A stretch of 64,000 nucleotides of DNA from a virus. Under the pieces are notes generated by a model that did not search any database, was not told where the DNA came from, and saw only the letters and a program-made list of their open reading frames with translations. The stretch is from positions 1-64,000 of the IMG/VR virus record IMGVR_UViG_3300023180_000050, one strand, 5' to 3'. Both the position numbers and the translations under genes were made by a program. Positions 50,192-59,279 of this stretch are shown in pieces (the stretch's first letter is position 1; the number at the start of each line of letters is the position of its first letter).

Positions 50192-51085
50192 ATGTTGTTA
50201 AGTTTTAAACAGTGGGAGTCACAAAATATAAATGAAAAAGATGGTGGTCTGGATAAGATCATGAATTGGCTGAGTTCTAATTTTGGTGGCACTATTTCTA
50301 AGATTGATTCATTGCTTTCTGATATCAATGCTATCGAAACGCAGTATTCGAAAGAATGGAATGATATACAAACTGATATAGATGCTTTAGAGGTTAAAAA
50401 GGCACAAACCAAAAGTGATCCTGCCGAAGCTAAAAAATTGGAAAGGATGATTGATAGGAATCAAAAACTTCTTTCAGCTTTAGGCAAGAAAAGGAAAGCT
50501 GATATAGAAAAGATTGATAATAAAGTCGAGAAACTTACTAAGGGTAAACAAAGACTTATTTCTTATTGGAATCTTAAGAAATCTGAACTTGAAGCAGACT
50601 TAGCAGAGAAGCTATATAAGATGGCTAAAAGTTTAACCGACGATTCAATTGCTGATGAGTTATATGATAAGTATAAAAAGGCAGCTTTAGATGCTAAGAG
50701 TAAGGATGAGAAATTTAGGGAAAAATTTGGTAAGCTAGATCTTGCTAAGCCATCTACTCTAAAATCAGATGCTGAATCAAGAGTAATCTCGAGTGCTAAT
50801 TTTTCAATGGATCCTATATTTTCTATGAATGCACCACAGTTTACCAAATTTGTGCAAGATCTAGAAAAAAGCCAAGTGGGTGCATTAATTAAAGCTATGC
50901 AATCTGAAAGGAATGAAAGATATGCCACTTTAGATACCGAAAGGGATAGACTGGAAGCTCAAGCTAAAAAGAAAGGATTGTCTGCTGATAGTGTCAAAAA
51001 GGATATGTCTGATTTAAGAGAAACCTTAATGAGGCAAATTAGAGATCTCAGAACTAAAATAACTATTGCTAGAAGATATGCTTAA
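50192..51085 (+). CDS. Coiled-coil head-internal protein
   Basis: 297 residues beginning LLSFKQWESQNINEKDGG: aromatic targeting-like peptide and INE at 13-15. Coiled coil from ~40 to ~150, then a less regular helical part (NAPQFTKFVQDLEKSQVGAL) and a basic end. Overlaps the next gene by 8 bases. Probably packaged together with its neighbours; function unknown. Confidence 0.62.
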   Translation: MLLSFKQWESQNINEKDGGLDKIMNWLSSNFGGTISKIDSLLSDINAIETQYSKEWNDIQTDIDALEVKKAQTKSDPAEAKKLERMIDRNQKLLSALGKKRKADIEKIDNKVEKLTKGKQRLISYWNLKKSELEADLAEKLYKMAKSLTDDSIADELYDKYKKAALDAKSKDEKFREKFGKLDLAKPSTLKSDAESRVISSANFSMDPIFSMNAPQFTKFVQDLEKSQVGALIKAMQSERNERYATLDTERDRLEAQAKKKGLSADSVKKDMSDLRETLMRQIRDLRTKITIARRYA

Positions 51086-51347
51086 GCACATTAAGAAACT
51101 TGAGGAATTCCCTTTGTTTGAGGGCGTAAATGAAGATCTGGTGAAAGCAAAAGCAGACGTTAATGCTAAGCAGGCGGAAATTGCTGAGGAAATTGCAAAG
51201 CAAAAGGAAACCACGGATTTGAAACAAAAAGCAGCTAGTATCAGGAACCAAGCAAGATTGGTTGGTCAAATGCCAGCTCTACTAAATGCTTTAGCTAATG
51301 CTATGGACGCAAAGGCTGACTCTGGCGATACAACAAATATTTATTAA
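51078..51347 (+). CDS. Small head-associated helical protein
   Basis: 89 residues from ATG 51078, which overlaps the previous stop; a TTG at 51066 is also in frame. It begins LKHIKKLEEFPLFEGVNEDL with VNE at 17-19. The remainder is an Ala-rich helix ending ADSGDTTNIY. After cleavage at VNE a 70-residue helical peptide would remain. Function unknown. Confidence 0.6.
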   Translation: MLKHIKKLEEFPLFEGVNEDLVKAKADVNAKQAEIAEEIAKQKETTDLKQKAASIRNQARLVGQMPALLNALANAMDAKADSGDTTNIY

Positions 51348-51349
51348 AG

Positions 51350-53734
51350 ATGTCAAACAATTATCTTAGAAATAACCCAGTAGCAAATCAATTATCCATA
51401 GATACTTTTAGACTCTATGAGAATAAGGATGTTGACGATGCTTTGAAAATATCAATCGACACTCTTTTAGCAGCGTGTAAGAAGATTATTTTCGATTTTG
51501 CTTCTGATGGGAACAGAACGTATGAGTCTTTTGCAAAGAAGATAGAAATGATTAGTGATACTTCTACTATCAAGGGATTGATTGCTAACATTAAAGATGT
51601 TTGTGAGGATACCGAATTGCGTGATTCTATTCTTGCAAAAAACAAAAAATCTTATTTGGATTCGATTGATCTAATTGGCGATGCAATCAAAAGAATGATT
51701 GAACTTGACCCATCACTCGAGTCAAAAGCTATCCAAAATTTTAAATCTGCTGGAAAAAGATTGGTTGAGAGTGTAAAGAGAACTGCTGATGAGTATCAGG
51801 AGAAACTGAATGAGTCTAATGAGATTGGAGTTCCTGGAAGAGTTCATAGATTGAAGAAAATGCTCATTAACCACATTGTCGATTCTAAAGGTAAGGATGC
51901 AAAGTCTGGATATGGTAGAGATTGGCACAGACTGTTTTCAACTTTAGCACAAAAGCTTTCTTCTATCAATAGTGGTAAAGCTACTTTCTCTGATAATGAC
52001 AGAAAAACACTTACCGAACTTGAAAAGAAAACCGATAACCTTGCACAGGAATATGCTCAGTACTCTGTTAAAGCGGTAGAGTCTATTATGTCAAAACTTA
52101 TGAAGGACGATGACTTGGAAGCCAAGTTTGCAGATTTCTTTGAGATGATGACTAACGCTTTGGACAAAGTTACTAAATCTAATACTGATGAAGGTCTAAT
52201 CGAAGTAAAGGTTAGAGAAGATCTGGAGGACAAGGAAACCAAAATGAATGATAGAGTTTTCCCTCTAAAGATTGGTGACAAGGACAATGATACAAAACTT
52301 AAAGGCTCTGGACTAATCTCTGCTGTTCAAAAAGCACTCATTGATGCATTTGTCCCAATTAAAAACCTAATGGATCCAAGAGGTGGTGCTAACGGTAAGT
52401 ATGAAACTGCAACTGAAGTAGCAGTGAAGTCAATCCAATCTACTTTAGGTAATAAAGATGTAAATGGAAAATTAGATAAGCCATTACTTGACATAATTCT
52501 TAAGCTGGATCAGGTATCAAAAGAAAATAAGGAGGCTATCAAGGAAGCGATCAGTCAACTTAGAGGTTCTTATTCTTCTGTGAGAGAGTCTAGTAATGCA
52601 TTATCAGCTGCAGATTTCATGAGGCTGATGGAGGCTATGACTTATATTGATCCTAATGAGATAGAGGCTAGTATCAAGAATTACAGTCAGGAGCTGGCCG
52701 AAGATGATGATTCGATGTCCCAACCAACAACCTCTGATTATTCTTTAGCTGAAGCCCTTGCTAAACTTTTAAGAACAAAGGACTATAACAAAAATGCAGA
52801 AGCTGAAGATTTCTTGAAAGAGGATGGAACTCTAAAAGGATCATGTCCTCACGATTATGTTGATTGCTGGACCAAGGCAGTTTCTGGGGATAAGCCAGTT
52901 TCTTTCTTTGTTATGGTTGATGATAATGACAACTGTTCTCTTTTCCCAACCAAAAGAATATCAGGCAGTGTAAACAAACCTTGCAACTGGAAAAGGTATA
53001 AATCTATTGCAGGTGACGATATAGAGGATGTACACAAATTTGGAAATTGGTACACTTCATACTGGAAAAACTTTGGTGGTGTTGGTTCTGAGATTAAATC
53101 AAAAGTCTTGGACGAGGTAATGTCATCGAATTGTAAGCTTGCTAAGGAAGAGAATCTAAGCGATGTTGCTGCTATTTATGAGGAGTTAGAGGGAGCTTTT
53201 GTTCCAAACAAGGACGAAGTTGCCGGTGGCTATATTAGACCAAATTCTATGAGATCTTTGGTATCTAGCATTAAAGGTATGGTTGGTAATGATGGTATAT
53301 CTAATCTCAGTCCTGGGGAGCTCAGAGCTTTGTACAACACAGTAATTGTGTGTTCACCTATGATAACTTATAATAGAGACAAAGATGAGTGGGTCCCAGC
53401 AGTAAAGATGCTATGTAACTCCTTGGACATAACTGAGGATGAGCTTATTTCTGATATAAGAAAGAACGGCTCACTTGGTAAGAGTGGAAAAATGTCTGTT
53501 GAAAAGGTAGCTTTGTTTGATACCAATTCTGGAGACAATGAAATATTAAAATCCACTATAATCGGAAGCACAGAAGATCCAGATAAGGTAAATGTTATGA
53601 AGGAGAGCCTGGGTAAGGTTAAGCCAATTATGAACAGTCTTTCTAAACACTGTAAAAGAATCGGTGTAGATAGAATGGATGATATTACTCCGGATATCTC
53701 TGACTCGATGATCGTTATAACAAGAGAGGGATAA
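51350..53734 (+). CDS. Large head-internal protein with a possible peptidoglycan-binding domain
   Basis: 794 residues. Mostly helical with LNE at ~153-155 (EKLNESNEIG). Residues ~305-386 (KGSGLISAVQKALIDAFVPI, then KYETATEVAVKSIQSTLG and DVNGKLDKPLLDIIL) follow the PG_binding_1 pattern: L..VQ..L ... G.Y...T..AVK..Q ... vnG....P. A later part has Cys/Trp-rich sequence (CPHDYVDCWTKAVSG). Such a domain would suit a protein ejected through the cell envelope. The similarity is by eye and may be coincidental. Confidence 0.55.
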   Translation: MSNNYLRNNPVANQLSIDTFRLYENKDVDDALKISIDTLLAACKKIIFDFASDGNRTYESFAKKIEMISDTSTIKGLIANIKDVCEDTELRDSILAKNKKSYLDSIDLIGDAIKRMIELDPSLESKAIQNFKSAGKRLVESVKRTADEYQEKLNESNEIGVPGRVHRLKKMLINHIVDSKGKDAKSGYGRDWHRLFSTLAQKLSSINSGKATFSDNDRKTLTELEKKTDNLAQEYAQYSVKAVESIMSKLMKDDDLEAKFADFFEMMTNALDKVTKSNTDEGLIEVKVREDLEDKETKMNDRVFPLKIGDKDNDTKLKGSGLISAVQKALIDAFVPIKNLMDPRGGANGKYETATEVAVKSIQSTLGNKDVNGKLDKPLLDIILKLDQVSKENKEAIKEAISQLRGSYSSVRESSNALSAADFMRLMEAMTYIDPNEIEASIKNYSQELAEDDDSMSQPTTSDYSLAEALAKLLRTKDYNKNAEAEDFLKEDGTLKGSCPHDYVDCWTKAVSGDKPVSFFVMVDDNDNCSLFPTKRISGSVNKPCNWKRYKSIAGDDIEDVHKFGNWYTSYWKNFGGVGSEIKSKVLDEVMSSNCKLAKEENLSDVAAIYEELEGAFVPNKDEVAGGYIRPNSMRSLVSSIKGMVGNDGISNLSPGELRALYNTVIVCSPMITYNRDKDEWVPAVKMLCNSLDITEDELISDIRKNGSLGKSGKMSVEKVALFDTNSGDNEILKSTIIGSTEDPDKVNVMKESLGKVKPIMNSLSKHCKRIGVDRMDDITPDISDSMIVITREG

Positions 53735-53756
53735 GCTAGAAACTTATCCCCCATTT
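53728..53756 (+). terminator. Hairpin overlapping the stop codon, possible terminator
   Basis: GGGATAAG (53728-53735) pairs with CTTATCCC (53743-53750). Only a mixed C/T tract follows. The loop region contains GAAAC of the next promoter. Confidence 0.45.
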
Positions 53757-53769
53757 CTTCCTATAATTC
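53739..53769 (+). promoter_or_regulatory. Candidate promoter GAAAC-N18-TATAATTC
   Basis: GAAAC at 53739-53743 and TATAATTC at 53762-53769. The -10 box is identical to that at 60682. It precedes the glycosyltransferase, kinase and asparagine synthetase operon. Confidence 0.55.
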
Positions 53770-53786
53770 ATTGAAAATCTTTTTTA

Positions 53787-54722
53787 GTGAATAACCTTGG
53801 TAAGTTTTATTTTCTAACTTTCTGTAGTCTAGGTCCACCCCATGATTCTGGACAGGATTTAAGTAAAAATATTTCCAACATCAAGACACTCCTTGGTCAC
53901 TACTTTGACGATATAATTTTTTACACCCCGTCAAAACTTAAAGAGTGTGATGGTAGTGATGACTTCTGCAATGTCCTTGATGGTGTTTTCCCGCTCAACC
54001 CTGGTATCAATTCCAATGGATGTGGGGATTTTAAATCTTTTATTATTGACAAGACCTTGTCCGAGATTGACGAGAATGATGTACTGTTTTACCACGACTG
54101 TAACTTCGAGAAGTATACACAATATTGGCAGACGGACTGGGAAAATATTAGGGAATCTATCGATTTTTTGCTGACCCAAAATAAATCTGATTTTTTCATT
54201 CCTTTTGAAAGTGAAGCTTTTGGTCAAATTCCACAAGTAAGATTACACGGAAAAAGATATACAACCGAAGCTATTTTAGAAGATCCTGTGGAATCTGATA
54301 TAGTTTCTAGATGCTGGGAAATAGCTTCGAATCGGATGATTATAAAAAACACCCAAGCATCCAGGGATTTCTTTGCTGATTATAAAAATCTTTGTGGAAG
54401 GAAGGATCTGCTCATGAAATATCCAAACCCAGATCCATACCCTCAATTCACACACAGCTGCCCTGAACAGCATGTTCTAAATTGTCTAATCTACAAATAT
54501 ATTTTGGATGGAAAACTAGATCCTGAGTTTCCAAGATTTTCTTTCCCGAATAGAAAATTTATCTTAAATTCTGGTGTTGAAGTAAGAGTAAACTCTGAAT
54601 TGTCGAAATATATGCAAACCAAGTCGATAAAAGAGTTTGAAAGAAGAAAAACAACTAATGGGATCAAAGATCAAGATATTCGAGGGACCAAGGAATTCGG
54701 GCAAGACCTTTTTAGCACGTAA
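53787..54722 (+). CDS. Glycosyltransferase-like protein
   Basis: 311 residues from GTG 53787. KFYFLTFCSLGPP, ENDVLFYHDCNFEKYTQYW (metal-motif-like acidic residues) and SNRMIIKNTQASRDFFADYK with FTHSCPEQHVLNCLIYKYI follow the layout of sugar transferases of the capsular-polysaccharide type (a D-rich loop, an acceptor segment, then H..DQ..L-like sequence). No clear DxD is present, so the call is tentative. It heads an operon with a P-loop kinase and an asparagine synthetase; its 3' end overlaps the kinase gene by 65 bases. Confidence 0.45.
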   Translation: MNNLGKFYFLTFCSLGPPHDSGQDLSKNISNIKTLLGHYFDDIIFYTPSKLKECDGSDDFCNVLDGVFPLNPGINSNGCGDFKSFIIDKTLSEIDENDVLFYHDCNFEKYTQYWQTDWENIRESIDFLLTQNKSDFFIPFESEAFGQIPQVRLHGKRYTTEAILEDPVESDIVSRCWEIASNRMIIKNTQASRDFFADYKNLCGRKDLLMKYPNPDPYPQFTHSCPEQHVLNCLIYKYILDGKLDPEFPRFSFPNRKFILNSGVEVRVNSELSKYMQTKSIKEFERRKTTNGIKDQDIRGTKEFGQDLFST

Positions 54723-55206
54723 GTATTCTGAGGTACATAACATTCCTATCTTTAAGTTCGATTTTGTTGGTTGGTTCAACAGACTTGCTTTGGATGACCA
54801 ATCACACGAGACCCACAGCTTTGCTCTAGGCAAAGAGTTAATGCTATTGCAATTGTGTCGAGATGGGTTGCTACCTACTTTTATATTAGATCGTGGATTT
54901 CTAACAGTTCTTACTTGGGGAATACTCTCTGGCCGTATTACCGAAGATGAGGCAATGAATCAATTGAAAATGATTGCTGAAGAGGGATTGCTTAAAGATT
55001 GTGAAATCTATTTTGTAACTGGTGACAATCCAAATAAGGGGGACAGAAACAAGGATAATTGGGATTTTCGGGATGGGGATTCAAAGGAGCAAGAGATTAT
55101 GGAAAATCTGAGAGACTATGTTATGAATCAACCATACAATGTTTATGTCCATCGGATATTCAACAGCTTTGATAATAAAACAGTAAACGACTTAAGTCAT
55201 ATCTAA
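54658..55206 (+). CDS. P-loop kinase (thymidylate/nucleotide kinase-like)
   Basis: 182 residues from ATG 54658 (TTG 54637 is also in frame). KIKIFEGPRNSGKTFLARKY is a Walker A loop of the thymidylate kinase type, and PTFILDRGFLTVLTWGIL is the LID/substrate region with the DR(G/S) motif of dTMP and deoxynucleoside kinases. ATG 54658 gives a 65-base overlap with the previous gene. Substrate unknown. It abuts the asparagine synthetase start. Confidence 0.7.
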   Translation: MGSKIKIFEGPRNSGKTFLARKYSEVHNIPIFKFDFVGWFNRLALDDQSHETHSFALGKELMLLQLCRDGLLPTFILDRGFLTVLTWGILSGRITEDEAMNQLKMIAEEGLLKDCEIYFVTGDNPNKGDRNKDNWDFRDGDSKEQEIMENLRDYVMNQPYNVYVHRIFNSFDNKTVNDLSHI

Positions 55207-56607
55207 ATGTGTGGAATAGTAATCACAAAAACACCAGGTGAAGAAATACTGGATACCATAAAACATCGTGGTATTGAAAAAACCGTTGTTGAAAAAAACG
55301 GTCTTAGTATTTGTCACCACAGGCTTCCAATCCAGACAGTTGATGGTGATGATTGGAATCAACCAATAGAGATAGCAGACGGTATCTATTTGCTTTTTAA
55401 CGGGGAGATTTTTAATTATGACCGCGAAAGATTCGATTCTGACGTAGAATATCTTACTAATATTTTCGGTAGGTATCGAGGAGGGAGCTTTGAAATGTTT
55501 TGCTCCTTGTTCATACCGGAAATCCAAACTTGGGATGGATTTTGGGCAATAACGATATATGATGCAAACACTAATGATGTTATTGCTTTTACCGACCCTC
55601 TAGGACGTAAATGTCTTTATTATAATTCTCTTGGTGATATTGCTTCGGAGATAAAACCCCTTGTGTATGAAAATTCTCAGATAGACGAGACCTTTATCAG
55701 CACGGTAAGAAAATGGGGGTACAACACGGATGAAAGGACATCTTATAGTGATATCAAAAGGATACTACCAAATAACATATACAGTTTTAATTTAGATGCC
55801 CCTGAATTTAAGAATGTGTATAGCACCTATTATAGAGGCTTTGATTTCCCGATCCAAGAATTGGTTGGTAAAAGCTACGAAGAGCACATGGAGTGGCTTT
55901 GGTCTAAAATGTTCGAATCAGTAAGGAACAGATTGGTTTCTAAGGATTATCCTATATCTCTTCTTATTTCAGGTGGACTAGACTCCTCTATTATTGCATC
56001 CGTTTTAAATGAAATTGGAGCTGATGTTAGATGGTTTAGTATTGAAAATGGGGAAAAAGAGTTTGTAGACATTCTCTCTGAAAGACTTGGTAAGGAGGTT
56101 TCTTTTTTAGATTACAACATGGATGAATCTATGAATGAGGAGATTTATAAAAAATGGAACGAGTCACCAATAGACCTTGGATCTGTTATACCACAGTATC
56201 ATTTGTTTGATGCTGTTAAGAGGTTTGGTGGTTACAGAATAGTTCTCTCTGGAGATGGAGCTGACGAGCTTTTCGGTGGGTATAAAAGAATCCACGAATA
56301 TGATTCACAAAAGTCAGATGTATTTGACGAGTTAACTTACTACCATTTGCCAAGATTGGATAAGATGTCTATGGCTCACACCTTGGAACTTAGGAGTCCC
56401 TTCTTGAATCTAGATCTTGTAAGATTTGCTTTGCATTTACCTATAGAGTGGAGGACTGATAAGAAAATCCTTAAGGACACATTTTCACCACTGCTTCCTG
56501 ATGAAATAGTAAACCGGAAAAAAGCACCTCTTAAAAACCCTAAGATTAAGGAGGATAAAATTGCTTACCGGTATAAAGCAGTAGATCTTTTTCTGAGGAA
56601 TAGATAA
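55207..56607 (+). CDS. Asparagine synthetase, glutamine-hydrolysing (AsnB-like)
   Basis: 466 residues. MCGIVI supplies the N-terminal Cys2 nucleophile of a class II glutamine amidotransferase. YLLFNGEIFNYDRERF is the glutaminase core, and LISGGLDSSIIA (PP-loop, residues 255-261) with LSGDGADELFGGYKRI is the ATP pyrophosphatase domain. E. coli AsnB is 554 residues, so the C-terminus is shorter. Related enzymes amidate sugars or proteins instead of making free asparagine. With a glycosyltransferase-like neighbour, amidation of a glycan is possible but unproven. Confidence 0.9.
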   Translation: MCGIVITKTPGEEILDTIKHRGIEKTVVEKNGLSICHHRLPIQTVDGDDWNQPIEIADGIYLLFNGEIFNYDRERFDSDVEYLTNIFGRYRGGSFEMFCSLFIPEIQTWDGFWAITIYDANTNDVIAFTDPLGRKCLYYNSLGDIASEIKPLVYENSQIDETFISTVRKWGYNTDERTSYSDIKRILPNNIYSFNLDAPEFKNVYSTYYRGFDFPIQELVGKSYEEHMEWLWSKMFESVRNRLVSKDYPISLLISGGLDSSIIASVLNEIGADVRWFSIENGEKEFVDILSERLGKEVSFLDYNMDESMNEEIYKKWNESPIDLGSVIPQYHLFDAVKRFGGYRIVLSGDGADELFGGYKRIHEYDSQKSDVFDELTYYHLPRLDKMSMAHTLELRSPFLNLDLVRFALHLPIEWRTDKKILKDTFSPLLPDEIVNRKKAPLKNPKIKEDKIAYRYKAVDLFLRNR

Positions 56608-56622
56608 ATTCGTCTAAGGAGC

Positions 56623-56633
56623 GATATATAAAG
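56623..56633 (+). promoter_or_regulatory. Late promoter motif GATATATAAAG
   Basis: Lies 24 bases before ATG 56647, in the gap after the asparagine synthetase gene. Confidence 0.7.
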
Positions 56634-56646
56634 AAAAAAGCTCCAA

Positions 56647-57327
56647 ATGGCAAATAATATTAAGTCCTTTGAGGATTTTAAATCTGAGTCTGTTAATGAG
56701 AATTGGTTCAGTGATAGTCTAAGTGGTTTACTTGGCTATGCTGGAAATGCTTTCTCTGACGTTTTAAAGGGAAAAGCCTCTGCATATCTTTTAAGCTTCT
56801 TTGGAATTGGTGAACAATCAATCTTCAGTAAGCTTGTACAAAACTTTGTTGAACAAATCCCAGTTGCTGATTTAACTAAAATTATTTTTGCAGGAAAGGC
56901 TAATTCCGCTTACCTTGCCCCTAAGATGGCTGATGCATCAATTGAATTCTTGACTGAAAAAGGTTTGGATGGTATCGCTCAGGATCTTGGTATTGAGCAA
57001 GATGGGTGGATTTATAGAACAATCTCTGAAATGCTTACTAACCAAGTTAGAAGGGAGAACTTTAGAAATTCTTTGGAAGAATTTTATTTACAGGCTTTTA
57101 ACGGGTTTGAAGGTGCTTCGGACAAGGAAGATTTTATGAGATCCCTTTCATCAACAGAGGAAAGAACACTAAGGAGTGGAATCGATAGAGTGGTAGGTGC
57201 TAAAGGTGAAGATGTAGATGTAGATAGGTCTTCTGGAGACTTTGTATCCGATTTTCTTTCTAGCTTATCTGGAAATGGGCAATCACTGCAATCTTTAGGA
57301 TTAAGCTCTGGTGGAACTATACAATAA
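56647..57327 (+). CDS. Head-associated protein with targeting peptide
   Basis: 226 residues. It begins ANNIKSFEDFKSESVNENWF, the clearest form of the shared peptide (IKSFEDF, VNE at 16-18). Residues ~25-60 are hydrophobic with Gly (LSGLLGYAGNAFSDVL), then a soluble helical domain and a Ser/Gly-rich end. Likely packaged in the head. Function unknown. Confidence 0.62.
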   Translation: MANNIKSFEDFKSESVNENWFSDSLSGLLGYAGNAFSDVLKGKASAYLLSFFGIGEQSIFSKLVQNFVEQIPVADLTKIIFAGKANSAYLAPKMADASIEFLTEKGLDGIAQDLGIEQDGWIYRTISEMLTNQVRRENFRNSLEEFYLQAFNGFEGASDKEDFMRSLSSTEERTLRSGIDRVVGAKGEDVDVDRSSGDFVSDFLSSLSGNGQSLQSLGLSSGGTIQ

Positions 57328-57340
57328 AAATTTTTAGATC

Positions 57341-57709
57341 ATGAATATAAATGACGTTTCGAAGAGGGAAGTTTTAGACTTCGATCAATTTAAGAAAAAA
57401 GTACACGATGAGACATTTAAGCCTTTTGCTGCTGAAAATCAAGAGGGCGGTGAAGGTAAAACTGGCTTGCATAAGATAAAAAGAGAACCTGCTTATGATT
57501 GGGTTGGCTATGCAGATGCAGTATTTAGCCCAGAGAAAGCTGGTATTGAGGTACCTGGTTACAATGCTGATGGAGATAGAGAGTACAACATTGCTAATGC
57601 AGGTCCATCTATTGTGAATGCACCAAATTCTGCTCAAACTCTTTCTAGTGCACTTGGTGAATCTGAGATCAATGAATCTTTTTCCATAAAGAGACTAGAG
57701 GATTTTTAG
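57341..57709 (+). CDS. Small acidic protein with C-terminal INE motif
   Basis: 122 residues. An aromatic stretch near the N-terminus (REVLDFDQFKKKVHDETF) recalls the targeting peptides. The last residues, ESEINESFSIKRLEDF, contain INE followed by another F..K.LEDF element, as if the order were reversed. Gly/Asn/Tyr-rich in between. Function unknown. A terminator follows. Confidence 0.52.
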   Translation: MNINDVSKREVLDFDQFKKKVHDETFKPFAAENQEGGEGKTGLHKIKREPAYDWVGYADAVFSPEKAGIEVPGYNADGDREYNIANAGPSIVNAPNSAQTLSSALGESEINESFSIKRLEDF

Positions 57710-57734
57710 TAATATCTTTTAAAGAGTCTATAAA

Positions 57735-57766
57735 GACAAGTTTCTTTTGAAACTTGTCTTTTTTTG
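57735..57766 (+). terminator. Rho-independent terminator
   Basis: GACAAGTTTC (57735-57744) pairs with GAAACTTGTC (57749-57758) around TTTT, followed by a T-run. The 3' arm includes the -35-like GAAAC of the next promoter. Confidence 0.85.
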
Positions 57767-57779
57767 TGTGATATAAAAA
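57749..57779 (+). promoter_or_regulatory. Candidate promoter GAAAC-N18-TATAAAAA
   Basis: GAAAC at 57749-57753 and TATAAAAA at 57772-57779, 18 bases apart, before the gene at 57800. It overlaps the terminator above. Confidence 0.5.
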
Positions 57780-57799
57780 ACAAAGATTCGGAGCACATA

Positions 57800-58468
57800 A
57801 TGAATATTAAATTAGTACATATACTTACAGAGCCTGAAACCAGAAGAGAACAAGCTTCTATAAACTCGTTATCTCCTCTTGGTGAAATGGGCTTAACTTA
57901 TCAACAACAGGTTAATGAGAGATATAAGGGGGAAGAGTGGAAGGAAGTTCCTGCTCTTTCCCAATCCCCTGCTACCAATCACGGACCTGGCCATTACGGG
58001 GCATTCCAATCTTTTAAAAAGGCAATGCTAGACAATTTTACTGGGGATCTTGATGCTTTGGTACTTTGTGAGTGTGATTGTGTATTGGAGACCTCACATG
58101 AAAACTTCATGAAAACTCTAAGAGGTGGTATTGAATTTTGCAATGAGAATGATCTTAAATACCTTTCATTAGGTTCTAGGTTTGTAAAGGGGGTTTTACA
58201 GTCCCCCGAGACTGATTCTGACCCTAATTTCCCAGATTTCTATGTTACTAATAAGGTAATTTTGGCTCACTGTGTTGTGCTACCAGCAATATCTAGAGAT
58301 ATCATATTAGATTCTTTGGATAAGTTTAGCTGGGATAGCCCAGATATCTGGTTTAATGAGGCACTTTGGCGCAGTGGACACAACAGGTTTGGGATAGTAA
58401 AAGAAAGACTTGCCAGACAACACGAAGGTGTTTCGTTGATAGACAATGTTTGGAAGGAGTCTCAGTAA
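57800..58468 (+). CDS. Glycosyltransferase-like protein (GT-A)
   Basis: 222 residues from ATG 57800; a GTG at 57764 falls in the terminator/promoter. KLVHILTEPETRREQASINS starts like a nucleotide-sugar transferase; ALVLCECDCVLE resembles the metal-binding acidic cluster after a beta strand. GPGHYGAFQSFKKAMLDNF also fits GT-A proteins acting on lipopolysaccharide. No database-level assignment can be made by eye. Its stop is adjacent to the stop of the convergent gene. Confidence 0.55.
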   Translation: MNIKLVHILTEPETRREQASINSLSPLGEMGLTYQQQVNERYKGEEWKEVPALSQSPATNHGPGHYGAFQSFKKAMLDNFTGDLDALVLCECDCVLETSHENFMKTLRGGIEFCNENDLKYLSLGSRFVKGVLQSPETDSDPNFPDFYVTNKVILAHCVVLPAISRDIILDSLDKFSWDSPDIWFNEALWRSGHNRFGIVKERLARQHEGVSLIDNVWKESQ

Positions 58469-59197
58469 TTACTTCTTTTCCCTCTGCTCATTGTTTATTT
58501 CCCTAACAAACAGTTCTTTAGCAATTTTAAGAATAACCGAATCCTCGTTAAAATCTTCGTATATCTCCATGATATCAATCTCAGGGTCTACGTTTGGTTT
58601 TAAGTCTATGGTTTCTATCGCCTCGTGTGCAATAAATTCATAAGAAAGAGAAAAATGTGGATTTCTTAACGGAATCTTCTTAAGCATAGTGGCATCAGAT
58701 CCCTTATTTGTTTTTCCACATTGCCACCAATAGCAAACTACATTATCTGAGGACATGTTTCTAAAAATAAGAATACCACACTCTCTGTTCTCCTTTCTAC
58801 CAAACCTTTCTAGATTAAAAGCTCTAATTCTACCTTCTAGATTTTTCCACAAGTCCATTCCAAGATCTGCGTATTTGTAAAGAATACTTAGGGAGTTGTC
58901 AATTATGGACAAGATCTCATCTATCTCCGGTTGGTTAAAATCACTCTGTTTGAAGTATGTGATAATGTCGCTGATCTGCTTAGGTAATTCTCCAGGTGGA
59001 TCTTGAAATTCATTTTCGATCCAAACTTTAAGAGAGGTTAGCTCCTTTATCATGGAGAAGATTCTCTTAATAGGATAGTAGATATCCTCATCCTCGATGT
59101 CTTTGTTAACAGTGGATAAAAAATCCAATAAGATGTACTGTTTGTATTCTTGATCGATTGGATACTCGATGAACCATGTGGGTTTGATGTCTTTCAT
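58469..59197 (-). CDS. Only minus-strand gene, conserved-looking protein of unknown function
   Basis: 242 residues from the ATG at 59197; an upstream in-frame start at 59293 would cross the promoter. It begins MKDIKPTWFIEYPIDQEYKQ and is a soluble alpha-helical protein with an aromatic middle (VVCYWWQCGKTNKG) and acidic C-terminus. There is no plus-strand frame over this region, so it is real. Zero bases separate it from the convergent gene. It has its own late-type motif upstream (59231-59223). Function unknown. Confidence 0.7.
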   Translation of the reverse strand: MKDIKPTWFIEYPIDQEYKQYILLDFLSTVNKDIEDEDIYYPIKRIFSMIKELTSLKVWIENEFQDPPGELPKQISDIITYFKQSDFNQPEIDEILSIIDNSLSILYKYADLGMDLWKNLEGRIRAFNLERFGRKENRECGILIFRNMSSDNVVCYWWQCGKTNKGSDATMLKKIPLRNPHFSLSYEFIAHEAIETIDLKPNVDPEIDIMEIYEDFNEDSVILKIAKELFVREINNEQREKK

Positions 59198-59222
59198 GGT
59201 AAGAAGAATTATGTTTAATACT

Positions 59223-59231
59223 CTATATATT
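59223..59231 (-). promoter_or_regulatory. Minus-strand late promoter motif AATATATAG
   Basis: Read on the minus strand, AATATATAG lies 25 bases before the start of the minus-strand gene. Confidence 0.5.
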
Positions 59232-59279
59232 ATCCCCCCGCCGATCTTCTTGACTTTTAAAGAACTGGTTTTGGATTGC

